Part shown: positions 26,546 through 34,947 of the stretch, one piece after another
Numbering within the stretch: the stretch's first letter is position 1
How the letters are laid out: each line of letters opens with the position of its first letter
Assembly: GCA_019351895.1 (NCBI GenBank)
Contig: JABBOH010000005.1
Location: 1 to 64,000, forward strand
DNA: 64,000 nt
Source of the DNA: Pseudomonadota bacterium
GTDB taxonomy: Bacteria > Pseudomonadota > Alphaproteobacteria > Acetobacterales > Acetobacteraceae
Direction of reading: 5' to 3'
Translations under genes and position numbers: made by a program
Notes under the pieces: model-generated
Told to the model about the DNA's origin: nothing
The model's input: the letters and a program-made list of their open reading frames with translations, nothing else
Databases searched by the model: none

Positions 26546-27403
26546 TCAGCTCAGCCCGAAATGCTCCTTGAGCGCGGGCAGCTTCTGCTTGCTCACCGGG
26601 ACCGGCGGTCCCAGCGGCTCCTGCAGGGTGACGAGAAACCCGTCATCGTGCCGGACGATCTCGGTGACGTAGTCGAGATTGACGATATGGCTGCGATGGA
26701 CGCGCAGGAAGCGCGCGGGGTCGAGCCGGTTCTCGAGCACCGAAAGCGACAGGTTGGAGAGGTAGCGGTCGCCGGTCGCGACGATGTTCGTGTAGTGCCC
26801 GTCGCCCTCCAGCCGGCCGATGTCCTTCACGTCCACCAGCACGATGCGGTTATGGCGGTAGACTGGAATGCGGGAGAGCAGCCGGACCGGCTCGGCCGCT
26901 AAGGGCTGACCCGCCGGCTGAGGCGCTGAGACCGCCGCCCGCGGCGCGGTCGTGATGTCGGTGAGGTCGTAGAAGATCATGCAGGTGCCGGCGCGGCCCT
27001 CGGCGGTCACCATCTGCGAGACCTTGATCATCAGCATCCTGTCGGGGATGTTGATCATCATCGCCTGAGGCGGAGGGGATTTGCCGCCATGCCCGCCCGC
27101 GCTGCTCTGGCCGAGCAGGAAGGCCAGCTTCTCGCGGCTTTTGGGCGGGTGGAGCGCCAGCACGTCCTGCCCGAACATCGCATCGAGCGAAATGCCGAGC
27201 GAGGGCTCCGCCGCTGGGCGCAGCACCTGGATCGCCACGTCGTTCATGGCGGTCACGCGATAGTCGGTATCGAGCCAGACGATGCCGGGGTTGAACTGCT
27301 CGAGCTTGTGCTCGAAGGTCGAGTCCCCCAGCGGCCGGGTGCCGCCGCCCGGCTCCGCACTCCGTCCGCGCCCGGGCTGGGGTCGCTGCAGCAGTTCCTT
27401 CAC
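26546..27403 (-). CDS. rcoM: RcoM-type PAS-LytTR CO-sensing transcriptional regulator
   Basis: A 285-residue one-component regulator: PAS domain (about 30-145) and LytTR DNA-binding domain (about 178-283; YLSNLSLSVLENRLDP and FLRVHRSHIVNLDYV). The block EQFNPGIVWLDTDYRVTAMN, LHPPKSREKLAFLL, MMINIPDRMLMIKVS and GTCMIFYDLTDIT closely follow the Burkholderia RcoM sequence as I remember it. RcoM binds heme b, senses CO and activates cox genes. His85 lies at the proximal heme-ligand position (His74 in RcoM) and Met115 at the Met104 position, but the redox-switch Cys94 position is His105. The start is GTG 27403 with GGAGGA six bases upstream; GTG 27430 is possible. It is divergent from coxM. Confidence 0.88.
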   Translation of the reverse strand: MKELLQRPQPGRGRSAEPGGGTRPLGDSTFEHKLEQFNPGIVWLDTDYRVTAMNDVAIQVLRPAAEPSLGISLDAMFGQDVLALHPPKSREKLAFLLGQSSAGGHGGKSPPPQAMMINIPDRMLMIKVSQMVTAEGRAGTCMIFYDLTDITTAPRAAVSAPQPAGQPLAAEPVRLLSRIPVYRHNRIVLVDVKDIGRLEGDGHYTNIVATGDRYLSNLSLSVLENRLDPARFLRVHRSHIVNLDYVTEIVRHDDGFLVTLQEPLGPPVPVSKQKLPALKEHFGLS

Positions 27404-27546
27404 GCCGTCTCCTCCGTCGGCGTGTGTCACAGGGACAGAACCGCCTGCCGCCCCGGCGCTCTACCGTCCGATTGCTTGATCCGCCGGTCCGCCGACGAGG
27501 CCAGGGTACGAAGCTTCATGCGGACCCGCAAGGGCTGGCGGGCGCG

Positions 27547-27609
27547 GAGATGCTTTCGCGCGGAGAATGCTTGGTTTCGTGCTTCCGGTAAGGGGTTTCG
27601 GGAAAAACC
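27547..27609 (+). promoter_or_regulatory. Triple 21-bp-phased direct repeat, candidate RcoM (LytTR) operator
   Basis: TTTCG occurs at 27554-27558, 27575-27579 and 27596-27600, exactly 21 bases apart, so all three face the same side of the helix. The extended consensus is G-[G/C]-TTTCG-N-G, conserved in all three copies. LytTR regulators bind direct repeats with about two-turn spacing next to the -35 region, and these lie just upstream of a -35-like TTGCCG at 27612. This is the natural binding site for the adjacent RcoM; that link is inference. Confidence 0.65.
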
Positions 27610-27611
27610 CG

Positions 27612-27639
27612 TTGCCGCGCCCGCCGTCTGATGCATAGC
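27612..27639 (+). promoter_or_regulatory. Candidate coxM promoter
   Basis: TTGCCG (27612-27617), a 16-bp spacer and CATAGC (27634-27639) form a weak sigma-70-like promoter directly downstream of the triple repeat. The weakness of both hexamers suits an activator-dependent promoter. Transcription would start about 115 bases before the coxM ATG. Confidence 0.35.
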
Positions 27640-27763
27640 CTTCGGCTGTGTCGCCCTCCGCGGCCGGCTCCGTGGAATCAGACCAAAGACAATCGCCCGC
27701 CGGGTTCATGGCGGAGCGAAAACAGCCGTGTCCGAGCGGCCAACGACCAATAAGGGAGGATCG

Positions 27764-28630
27764 ATGATCCCGCGTCCGTTCGCCTACCACGCCCCCGAAA
27801 CCATTCCGGCCGCCATCGCGCTCCTCAGTGATTATGGCGATCTCGCAAAGATTTTGGCCGGTGGTCATAGCCTGCTGCCCATGATGAAGCTGCGATTCGC
27901 GGCACCCGAGCATCTCATCGACCTCGGCCGCATCAAGGAGCTGCGCGGCATCGACATGGCTGGCGACGAGATCCGCATCGGCGCGATGACGACGGAGCGG
28001 GACATCGTGGCGTCTTCATTGCTTGCCGAGCATCTGCCTCTGCTGGTCGAAACCGCGCGGCAGATCGCCGACCCGCAGGTCCGCAGCAAGGGCACCATCG
28101 GCGGCGACGTGGCGCATGGCGATCCCGGCAACGACCACCCTGCGGTGATGCTGGCGCTCGGCGCGCATCTTGTGCTCGTGGGTCCGGGCGGCGAGCGCAT
28201 CGTGCCGGCGAGCGAGTTCTTCCTCGGCACCTATGCGACCGCGATCGAGCCGGACGAGGTGATGACCCAGATCCGCATCATGCGACCGCCAGCAGGCAGC
28301 GGCAGTTGCTACGCAAAGCTCAAGCGCAAGACGGGCGACTACGCGACCGCGGCGGCGGCCGTGGTTTTGCGGATGGAGAACGGGCGCTGCGCCGCCGTCT
28401 CTATCGGTCTTACCAATGTCGCGCCGACCGCGATCCGCGCGGAGGCGGCGGAGGCGGCGCTTCTGGGCCGCGCGCTGGACGACGCGGCGATCGCCGAGGC
28501 CGGGCGTCTCGCGAGCGAGGGCTGCGAGCCCGCCGCCGATCTGCGCGGCGACGAGGAATACAAGCGCGCGATGGCCGGGCAGATGGTGCAGCGCGCGCTG
28601 CGCACCGCCCTGTCGCGCTGCACCGGCTGA
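27764..28630 (+). CDS. coxM: Aerobic carbon monoxide dehydrogenase, medium (FAD) subunit
   Basis: A 288-residue flavoprotein subunit. FAD is bound through AGGHSLLP (about 32-39) and [15 protein letters not shown] (about 109-123), the two motifs of CoxM in Mo-hydroxylases. It carries electrons from the CoxS clusters to the quinone pool. GGGAGG precedes ATG 27764, which begins with the usual [11 protein letters not shown]; an in-frame upstream extension is not needed. It is first gene of a ten-kilobase operon; coxS follows after 13 bases. Confidence 0.95.
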   Translation: MIPRPFAYHAPETIPAAIALLSDYGDLAKILAGGHSLLPMMKLRFAAPEHLIDLGRIKELRGIDMAGDEIRIGAMTTERDIVASSLLAEHLPLLVETARQIADPQVRSKGTIGGDVAHGDPGNDHPAVMLALGAHLVLVGPGGERIVPASEFFLGTYATAIEPDEVMTQIRIMRPPAGSGSCYAKLKRKTGDYATAAAAVVLRMENGRCAAVSIGLTNVAPTAIRAEAAEAALLGRALDDAAIAEAGRLASEGCEPAADLRGDEEYKRAMAGQMVQRALRTALSRCTG

Positions 28631-28643
28631 GGGGAGAGACATC

Positions 28644-29165
28644 ATGGCCAAGAAAACGGCGGTCAGCTTCCGGCTGAACCAGACGCCGGTCGATGTGCTG
28701 GTCGAGCCGCGCGAGCTGCTCATCCATACGTTGCGCGAGAAGCTCGCGACGACCGGACCCCATATCGGTTGCGAAACCAGTCATTGCGGCGCCTGCACCG
28801 TCGATCTCGACGGGATTTCGGTCAAAGCCTGCACGGTGCTGACCGTGCAATGCGAGGATCTCGACGTGTTAACGATCGAGGGCTTCGCCAAGGGCGGCCA
28901 GCTGCACGCGCTGCAGGAGGGCTTCATGCAGGAGCACGGCCTGCAATGCGGCTTCTGCACGCCGGGGATGATCACCCGCGCCTACCGCCTGCTGCAGGAG
29001 ATCCCCGATCCGACCGAGGAGGATATCCGGTATTGGATGTCCGGCAATCTCTGCCGCTGCACGGGCTACCAGAACATCGTCAAGGCGATCCAGTACGCCG
29101 CCGCCAAGCTGCGCGGCGAGGCTGTGGCAACGTCCCACCCCCTTATGGAAGAGGTCACGGTCTGA
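28644..29165 (+). CDS. coxS: Aerobic carbon monoxide dehydrogenase, small (2[2Fe-2S]) subunit
   Basis: A 173-residue iron-sulfur subunit. The plant-ferredoxin-type cluster ligands are in [16 protein letters not shown] with the fourth Cys in VKACTVLT; the second cluster is bound by CGFCTPGMI and [10 protein letters not shown]. It relays electrons from the Mo-Cu site in CoxL to FAD in CoxM. GGGGAGA serves as ribosome site. Its TGA overlaps the coxL ATG by one base. Confidence 0.96.
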   Translation: MAKKTAVSFRLNQTPVDVLVEPRELLIHTLREKLATTGPHIGCETSHCGACTVDLDGISVKACTVLTVQCEDLDVLTIEGFAKGGQLHALQEGFMQEHGLQCGFCTPGMITRAYRLLQEIPDPTEEDIRYWMSGNLCRCTGYQNIVKAIQYAAAKLRGEAVATSHPLMEEVTV

Positions 29166-31573
29166 TGAACGAGATCTCGCCCGACCTCAGCCGCCTGGAA
29201 CGGCTCGAAGGCATCGGCTGCGCCCGCAAGCGGCGGGAGGATCCGCGCTTCATCCAGGGGCGTGGAACCTATGTCGACGATATCCATCTGCCGGGCATGC
29301 TCTTCGGCGTCATGGTGCGCAGCCCCTATGCCCATGCGCGCATCAAGTCGATCGACACGTCCCGCGCCAAGGCCATGCCGGGTGTCCAGGCGGTCCTCAC
29401 GGCCGAGGACCTCAAGCCGCTGAAGCTGCATTGGATGCCGACCCTCGCGGGTGACGTGCAGGCGGTGCTCGCCGACGGCAAGGTCGTGTTCCAGAACCAG
29501 GAAGTCGCCTTCGTCGTCGCCGATGATCGCTACGTCGCGGCGGACGCGGCTGAACTCGTTGAGGTCGAATACGAGGAGCTGCCGGCGGTCGTGGATCCCT
29601 TCAAGGCTATGCAGCCCGGCGCGCCCGTGATCCGCGAGGATCTGGCCGGCAAGGATGTCGGCGCGCATGGGGCCCGCCGGCACCACAACCACATCTTCAA
29701 CTGGCAGATCGGCGACCGCGACCGCACCGACCGCGCCTTCGACGCCGCGCCCGTCACTGTGAAGCAGGAGATGCTCTATCCGCGCGTGCATCCTTGCCCG
29801 CTGGAGACCTGCGGCTGTGTTGCGAGCTACGACGCGGTGCGGGGCGACCTGACCGTCTGGATCACCTCGCAGGCGCCGCATGTGGTGCGGACGGTGGTGG
29901 GCCTGCTGTCCTCCATTCCGGAATCGAAAATTCGCATCGTCTCGCCCGATATCGGCGGCGGCTTCGGCAACAAGGTCGGCGTCTATCCCGGCTACGTCAC
30001 GGCGATCGTCGCCTCCATCGTGCTCGGCCGTCCGGTCAAATGGATCGAAAGCCGCAACGAGAACCTGACGACCACGGCCTTCGCGCGCGACTACTGGATG
30101 ACGGGCGAACTCGCGGCCGACACCGATGGCCGCATCAAGGCGCTCCGCGTCAACGTCATCGCCGATCATGGCGCCTTCGACGCCTGCGCCGACCCGACCA
30201 AGTGGCCCGCCGGCATGTTCCACGTCTGCACTGGCTCGTACGACATCCCGAACGCGCATGTCTCGGTTGACGGTGTGTACACAAACAAGTTTCCGGGCGG
30301 CGTCTCCTATCGCTGCTCCTTCCGCGTGACCGAGGCGGTCTATCTCATTGAGCGGATGATCGACGTGCTCGCCCAGAAGCTCGGGATCGACAAGGCCGAG
30401 ATCCGGCTGCGGAACTTCATCCCGGAGGAGAAGTTTCCGTATCATTCGGCGCTCGGCCTGGACTACGATTCCGGCAACTATGCGCCGGCGTTGCGCAAGG
30501 TCTTGAAGGCCGTCGATTATGACGGTCTGCGCGCCGAGCAGGCGGCGAAGCGCGCCGATCCGAACTGCCCGACGCTGATGGGCATCGGCATCACGACCTT
30601 CACCGAGATCGTCGGCGCCGGCCCGTCCAAAAGCTGCGACATCCTCGGCATCGGCATGTTCGACAGCTGCGAAATCCGCGTGCATCCCGACGGCTCGGCG
30701 ATTGCCCGCATGGGCACGATCAGCCAGGGTCAGGGCCACCAGACGACCTATGCGCAGATCATCGCGACGGAAGCCGGCATTCCCGCCTCGCTGATCAATG
30801 TCGAGGAAGGCGATACCTCGACCGCGCCGTACGGCCTCGGCACCTATGGTTCGCGCTCGACGCCCGTTGCGGGCGCGGCGGTTGCGCGTGCTTCACACAA
30901 AATTCGGGAGAAGGCGCGCAAGATCGCGGCCCATCTGCTGGAGGTGTCGCCCGACGACATGGAGTTCGACCTCGACCAGTTCCGCGTGAAGGGCGATCCG
31001 TCGCGCGCGAAAAGCATGAAGGAGATCGCCTGGGCCGCCTACAACAACGTGCCGGAAGGCATGGAGATGGGGCTGGAGGCGGTCGATTATTACGATCCGC
31101 CGAACTTCACCTTTCCCTTCGGCTCCTATCTGGCGGTCGTCGACATCCAGAAGGACACAGGCGAGATCAAGGTGCGGCGCTTCTACGCGCTCGATGATTG
31201 CGGCACGCGCATCAACCCGATGATCATCGAGGGCCAGATCCACGGCGGGTTGACCGAAGGCTTCGCCGTCGCCTTCGGGCAGGAGCTGCCCTATGACGAG
31301 CAGGGCAACGTGCTCGGCGGCACGCTGATGGACTACTTCCTGCCGACCAGCATGGAGACCCCGCATTGGGAGACGGACTTTACCGTGACGCCCTCGCCGC
31401 ATCATCCGATTGGCGCCAAGGGTGTTGCCGAGTCACCGCATGTCGGCTCCATTCCCTGCTTCAGCAACGCGGTCGTGGATGCCTTCGCGCATCTCGGCGT
31501 GACGCATACCGGGATGCCGCACAACGCCTATCGCACCTGGCAGCAGCTGCGCGACCTGAACATCGCCGGGTGA
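29165..31573 (+). CDS. coxL: Aerobic carbon monoxide dehydrogenase, large catalytic subunit, form I
   Basis: An 802-residue Mo-hydroxylase subunit that oxidises CO with water to CO2. The active-site loop reads SYRCSFR (381-387): Cys384 corresponds to the cysteine that bridges Cu to Mo in Oligotropha CoxL, and CSFR defines form I, whereas form II has AYRGAGR. The first residue is Ser where Ala is usual. The C-terminal GAKGVAESPHVG contributes Glu756, the catalytic glutamate equivalent. The sequence around MCD-binding motifs (GGGFGNKVG; GQGHQTTYAQI) is complete. With coxM and coxS it forms the cytoplasmic-side (LMS)2 enzyme. Confidence 0.96.
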   Translation: MNEISPDLSRLERLEGIGCARKRREDPRFIQGRGTYVDDIHLPGMLFGVMVRSPYAHARIKSIDTSRAKAMPGVQAVLTAEDLKPLKLHWMPTLAGDVQAVLADGKVVFQNQEVAFVVADDRYVAADAAELVEVEYEELPAVVDPFKAMQPGAPVIREDLAGKDVGAHGARRHHNHIFNWQIGDRDRTDRAFDAAPVTVKQEMLYPRVHPCPLETCGCVASYDAVRGDLTVWITSQAPHVVRTVVGLLSSIPESKIRIVSPDIGGGFGNKVGVYPGYVTAIVASIVLGRPVKWIESRNENLTTTAFARDYWMTGELAADTDGRIKALRVNVIADHGAFDACADPTKWPAGMFHVCTGSYDIPNAHVSVDGVYTNKFPGGVSYRCSFRVTEAVYLIERMIDVLAQKLGIDKAEIRLRNFIPEEKFPYHSALGLDYDSGNYAPALRKVLKAVDYDGLRAEQAAKRADPNCPTLMGIGITTFTEIVGAGPSKSCDILGIGMFDSCEIRVHPDGSAIARMGTISQGQGHQTTYAQIIATEAGIPASLINVEEGDTSTAPYGLGTYGSRSTPVAGAAVARASHKIREKARKIAAHLLEVSPDDMEFDLDQFRVKGDPSRAKSMKEIAWAAYNNVPEGMEMGLEAVDYYDPPNFTFPFGSYLAVVDIQKDTGEIKVRRFYALDDCGTRINPMIIEGQIHGGLTEGFAVAFGQELPYDEQGNVLGGTLMDYFLPTSMETPHWETDFTVTPSPHHPIGAKGVAESPHVGSIPCFSNAVVDAFAHLGVTHTGMPHNAYRTWQQLRDLNIAG

Positions 31574-31586
31574 GGAGCGCCACACC

Positions 31587-32240
31587 ATGAAGATCGCCAT
31601 CGAGAAAAGCCTCGACCTGCCGCTCAGCCCGGCGCTCGCCTGGGACCTGCTGACCGATATCGAGGGCATCGCCGCCTGCCTGCCCGGCGCCAAGATCACC
31701 GAGCGCGTGGACGAGACGCATTACAAGGGGACGGTTTCGGTCAAGCTCGGCCCGGCGACGGTCAGCTTCAAGGGCAATATCGAGATCGCCGCGGCCGATC
31801 CGGTGGCGCGCACGCTGCATCTCATCGGCACGGGCTCGGATACCGGCGGCACCTCGGGCGCGTCGCTCGATCTCCACGCCCGGGTCGAGGCGACGGCGGA
31901 TGGCGGGTCGCGGCTGAGCGGCGCGTCGGAGGTCAGCGTGACCGGCAAGGTGGCCGCCTTCGGCGCGCGGCTGATGAACAGCGTGTCGGAAGTGCTGCTG
32001 CAGAAGTTCTTCGTCAATCTCGGGGCGCGGGCCGAGGTGTTGCGCGCGGCCCAGCCCGTCGCCGCGCCTGCCGGGTCCACTGCGACAGTCGGGTCCGCCG
32101 CGACAATCGCCCCCGCCGTGGCGGCGCCGAAGTCGGCACCTGCTCCGGTCGCCGAGACGAAGCTCAACGCCTTCGCGCTCATCTGGGCGGTGATCAAGGA
32201 CTTCTTCGGCAACCTCTTCGGCCGCACCAAGGCGACATGA
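31587..32240 (+). CDS. coxG: CoxG-family SRPBCC protein (CO dehydrogenase membrane anchor)
   Basis: A 217-residue protein: N-terminal SRPBCC/CoxG domain (about 1-150; SLDLPLSPALAWDLLTDIEG, CLPGAKITER), then an Ala/Pro/Thr-rich linker (about 155-190) and a C-terminal hydrophobic helix (ALIWAVIKDFFGNLFG). CoxG proteins tether CO dehydrogenase to the inner membrane and have been linked to quinone delivery. It lies 13 bases after coxL and overlaps coxD (ATGA). Confidence 0.9.
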   Translation: MKIAIEKSLDLPLSPALAWDLLTDIEGIAACLPGAKITERVDETHYKGTVSVKLGPATVSFKGNIEIAAADPVARTLHLIGTGSDTGGTSGASLDLHARVEATADGGSRLSGASEVSVTGKVAAFGARLMNSVSEVLLQKFFVNLGARAEVLRAAQPVAAPAGSTATVGSAATIAPAVAAPKSAPAPVAETKLNAFALIWAVIKDFFGNLFGRTKAT

Positions 32241-33151
32241 CGGAGGCGACCGCCCCGCGAGGGGCAGACCGCATGGCCGCCATCGGGGCCATGCAACGAA
32301 GTCTGGAAGCCGCAGGCTACATCTGCGAACGCGACCTCGCGGCGACCCTGCTGCTGATGGCCGATCTCGGCCGTCCGCTGCTGGTCGAAGGGGACCCCGG
32401 CGTCGGCAAGACCGAAGTGGCCAAGGCCCTGGCGCGGACGCGGGACACGAGCCTGATCCGGCTGCAATGCTTCGAGGGGCTCGACGTCCACCACGCCCTC
32501 TACGAGTGGAACTACCAGCGCCAGCTGCTCGCGATCCGCATGGCGGAGGCGGCGGGTTCGAGTTCGCTGGACGAGGAGTCCCTGTTCTCCGGCGCCTATC
32601 TCCTGAAGCGGCCCTTGCTGGAGGCGCTGCTGCATCCGACGCCCGCCGTGCTGTTGATCGACGAGGTCGACCGCGCCGACGAGGCCTTCGAAGCCTTCCT
32701 GCTGGAGGTGCTGTCGGACTATCAGGTGAGCATCCCCGAGATGGGCACCATCCGTGCCGTCAGCATCCCGCTCGTTGTCCTGACATCGAACGCGACCCGC
32801 GAACTCTCGGACGCGCTGCGCCGGCGGTGTCTCTACCACTATCTCGACAGCCCGAGCTTCGCCAAGGAACTCGCCATCCTGCAGCTTCGCCTGCCCGAGA
32901 TCGGCGACCGCTTGGGGCGGCAGATCGTGGAGGTCGCGCAGGCGCTCCGGCAGCAGGGGCTGAAGAAGCAGCCCGGCATCGCGGAGACGCTCGATTGGGC
33001 GGCGGCCCTGCTTGGCCTCGGCGTGTCGAGCCTGGACGAGGCGGGGGCCGAGCGCATCCAGGAGACGCTCTCGACGCTCCTGAAGACGCATGAGGATGTG
33101 CGCGCGATGGAGCCGGTCGTGCTCGAGCGGCTTCTGGCTCTGGCGGGCTAG
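32237..33151 (+). CDS. coxD: CoxD MoxR-type AAA+ ATPase
   Basis: A 304-residue AAA+ ATPase with Walker A EGDPGVGKTE (about 51-60), Walker B AVLLIDEVDRAD (about 136-147) and sensor TSNATREL. In Oligotropha CoxD helps insert sulfur and copper into the Mo site of CoxL, together with the VWA protein CoxE. ATGA overlap with coxG and a 6-bp gap to coxE place it in the operon. Confidence 0.92.
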   Translation: MTEATAPRGADRMAAIGAMQRSLEAAGYICERDLAATLLLMADLGRPLLVEGDPGVGKTEVAKALARTRDTSLIRLQCFEGLDVHHALYEWNYQRQLLAIRMAEAAGSSSLDEESLFSGAYLLKRPLLEALLHPTPAVLLIDEVDRADEAFEAFLLEVLSDYQVSIPEMGTIRAVSIPLVVLTSNATRELSDALRRRCLYHYLDSPSFAKELAILQLRLPEIGDRLGRQIVEVAQALRQQGLKKQPGIAETLDWAAALLGLGVSSLDEAGAERIQETLSTLLKTHEDVRAMEPVVLERLLALAG

Positions 33152-33157
33152 CCGGCG

Positions 33158-34330
33158 ATGGGCCGCGAGGGCGTCACGCCGGGTGCCGCCGCCACGGCCC
33201 GCATCGCGGGCTTCGTCTCCACGTTGCGGGAGAACGGCTTCGTGATCGGCGTGCGCGAGAACGAGGATGCTTTGATCCTGGCCGAGACCGTGGGGCTCGC
33301 CGCGAAACAGCCGCTGCGGTGGGGCTGGCGGTCCCTGCTCTGCAATCGCGCCGAGGACTGGGTGCGCTTCGACGACCTTTTCGACAGCTACTGGATGCCG
33401 CCGAACCGGCAGGCGCTGGTCGAGACGCGGGCCGGGGGCGCGGGCCTCATCGCCGTCACGGACGAGGCGGGCAGTCAGGCGGGCCGCGCGGGCCCGGTGC
33501 TGCAACGCGAGGACGCCGAGGACGATGCCGGCCTCCCCGGTGACGACACGGCGAAAGACGGCGCGAGCGCCGCGCCGACGCTGGAGAGCGCAGACTTCCG
33601 CTCGCTCACCGACCGGCTGCAGACCTATGCGATCGAGACGGCCATCCGCAGCTTCGCCCGCCGTCTCAAGCGGCTCAGAACGCGGCGCGAGCAGAGCCGC
33701 CCGCATGGCGCGCGCATCGATCTGCGGCGCACGCTGCGCGCCAGCATCGCGACCGGAGGGTCGCCCCAGAAACTCCGGTTCCGCGCGCCGCGCCGGGTGC
33801 GGCCGAGGCTCGTGCTGTTGCTGGATGTCAGCCGGTCGATGTCGCTGACGAGTTTCTTCTATCTTCGCGTGGCGCGGGCGCTCGCCATCGCCCTCGGCGA
33901 CGTGCACGTCTTCCTGTACCACACGCATCTGACGCATGTGTCCGAGGCCTTGAGCGATCCCGATCCCTGGCGCGCGCAGGAGCGTCTGCAGCTGCTCTCC
34001 GCAGGCTGGGCGGGCGGCACGCGCATCGGCGAGTGTCTCGCCGCCTTCAACAGCCAGCATGCCGGGCGTCTCGTCCATGCGCGCACCGCCGTCATCATCG
34101 CGAGCGACGGCTACGACACGGGGCCCGCCGGGGTGCTCGGCGCGGAGATGACGACGCTCGCGCGGCGGGCGCGGCGCATCGTCTGGTTCAATCCCGCGAA
34201 GGCTGATCCGCGCTATCAGCCGCTGGCGCGGGGCATGCGGGAAGCGCTGCCCTTCATCGATCTGCTGACCGCCGGCAATTCGCTCACAGCCCTGGAAGCG
34301 GCCCTCTCCGCGATCCTGGAGGTGCTATGA
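33158..34330 (+). CDS. coxE: CoxE von Willebrand factor A-domain protein
   Basis: A 390-residue protein with a C-terminal VWA domain. The MIDAS motif is LLLDVSRSMSL (DxSxS), followed by a conserved Thr in WAGGTRIGECL and SDGYDTG. Partner of the CoxD ATPase in maturing the Mo-Cu centre. The N-terminal about 200 residues are the CoxE-specific helical region. It overlaps the next gene by four bases. Confidence 0.92.
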   Translation: MGREGVTPGAAATARIAGFVSTLRENGFVIGVRENEDALILAETVGLAAKQPLRWGWRSLLCNRAEDWVRFDDLFDSYWMPPNRQALVETRAGGAGLIAVTDEAGSQAGRAGPVLQREDAEDDAGLPGDDTAKDGASAAPTLESADFRSLTDRLQTYAIETAIRSFARRLKRLRTRREQSRPHGARIDLRRTLRASIATGGSPQKLRFRAPRRVRPRLVLLLDVSRSMSLTSFFYLRVARALAIALGDVHVFLYHTHLTHVSEALSDPDPWRAQERLQLLSAGWAGGTRIGECLAAFNSQHAGRLVHARTAVIIASDGYDTGPAGVLGAEMTTLARRARRIVWFNPAKADPRYQPLARGMREALPFIDLLTAGNSLTALEAALSAILEVL

Positions 34331-34947
34331 CAACCGTCTCCGCCGTCGTGCTCGCCGCCGGCCTCTCCTCCCGGATGGGCGGCCCGCACAAGCTGCTGCT
34401 GGATGTGGGCGGCGAGCCGATGCTGCGCCGGGTGGTGCGCTCGGTGCTCGCCGTGCAGCCGGCCGAGGTCGTTGTCGTGACCGGCTACCGGCACGCCGAC
34501 ATCGAGGACGCGCTCGCCGGCTCGCCCGTGCGCTTTGTCCATAATCCGGCCTTCGCCGATGGGCAGCCGGGCTCGGTCGTGGCCGGGGTCGCGGCGCTCA
34601 CCGCCGCCTGCGACGCGGTGATGATCGTGCTCGGGGACCAGCCGCTGCTGACGCCGGGGGCAGTCGCCCGTCTGATCGAGACTTTCGCCACCCTTGCCGA
34701 TGGCCGGTCGATCCTGGTGCCGACCAGCGGCGGCGCGCGCGGCAATCCGGTGCTTTTCGCCGCGCGGCATATCCCCGAGATCCGGTCGGGCGACCTGAAG
34801 GTCGGCTGCCGCCGCCTGATCGAGACATATCCGGATCGCGTCGCGCTGATCGAGATGGCGGACGACGCCTTCATCCGTGATTGCGACACGCCGGAGGATT
34901 ACGCGGCCGTGCGGGCTTTGCTGGCGGCGGGGGAGGTCGCGTCGTGA
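34327..34947 (+). CDS. MocA/MobA-like molybdopterin cytidylyltransferase
   Basis: A 206-residue nucleotidyltransferase. AVVLAAGLSSRMGGPHKLLL (split over about 6-25) is the NTP-binding signature, GDQPLLTP the metal-binding Asp motif, and GGARGNPVLF is typical of MocA rather than MobA. MocA makes the cytosine dinucleotide form of Moco (MCD), which is the cofactor of CoxL, so its place in the cox operon is coherent. ATGA overlap with coxE and TGATG overlap with the next gene. Assignment as MCD synthase is by motif and context. Confidence 0.85.
   Translation: MTTVSAVVLAAGLSSRMGGPHKLLLDVGGEPMLRRVVRSVLAVQPAEVVVVTGYRHADIEDALAGSPVRFVHNPAFADGQPGSVVAGVAALTAACDAVMIVLGDQPLLTPGAVARLIETFATLADGRSILVPTSGGARGNPVLFAARHIPEIRSGDLKVGCRRLIETYPDRVALIEMADDAFIRDCDTPEDYAAVRALLAAGEVAS

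Larger units (their letters stand above)
27404..27763. promoter_or_regulatory. rcoM-coxM divergent control region
   Basis: A 360-bp gene-free stretch. From left to right it holds the rcoM ribosome site (complement of about 27410-27415), about 130 bases with nothing notable, three phased repeats (27547-27609), a promoter candidate directly after them, a short AGCC-ttc-GGCT hairpin (27637-27647) in the coxM 5' leader, and a strong GGGAGG ribosome site at 27754-27759. Confidence 0.6.

Noticed and set aside
34327-34947. MobA (molybdopterin guanylyltransferase) for the nucleotidyltransferase in the cox operon
   Set aside because: Its location in a CODH operon and the GGARGNPVLF motif fit MocA (cytidylyl) better; CoxL uses the cytosine form of the cofactor.
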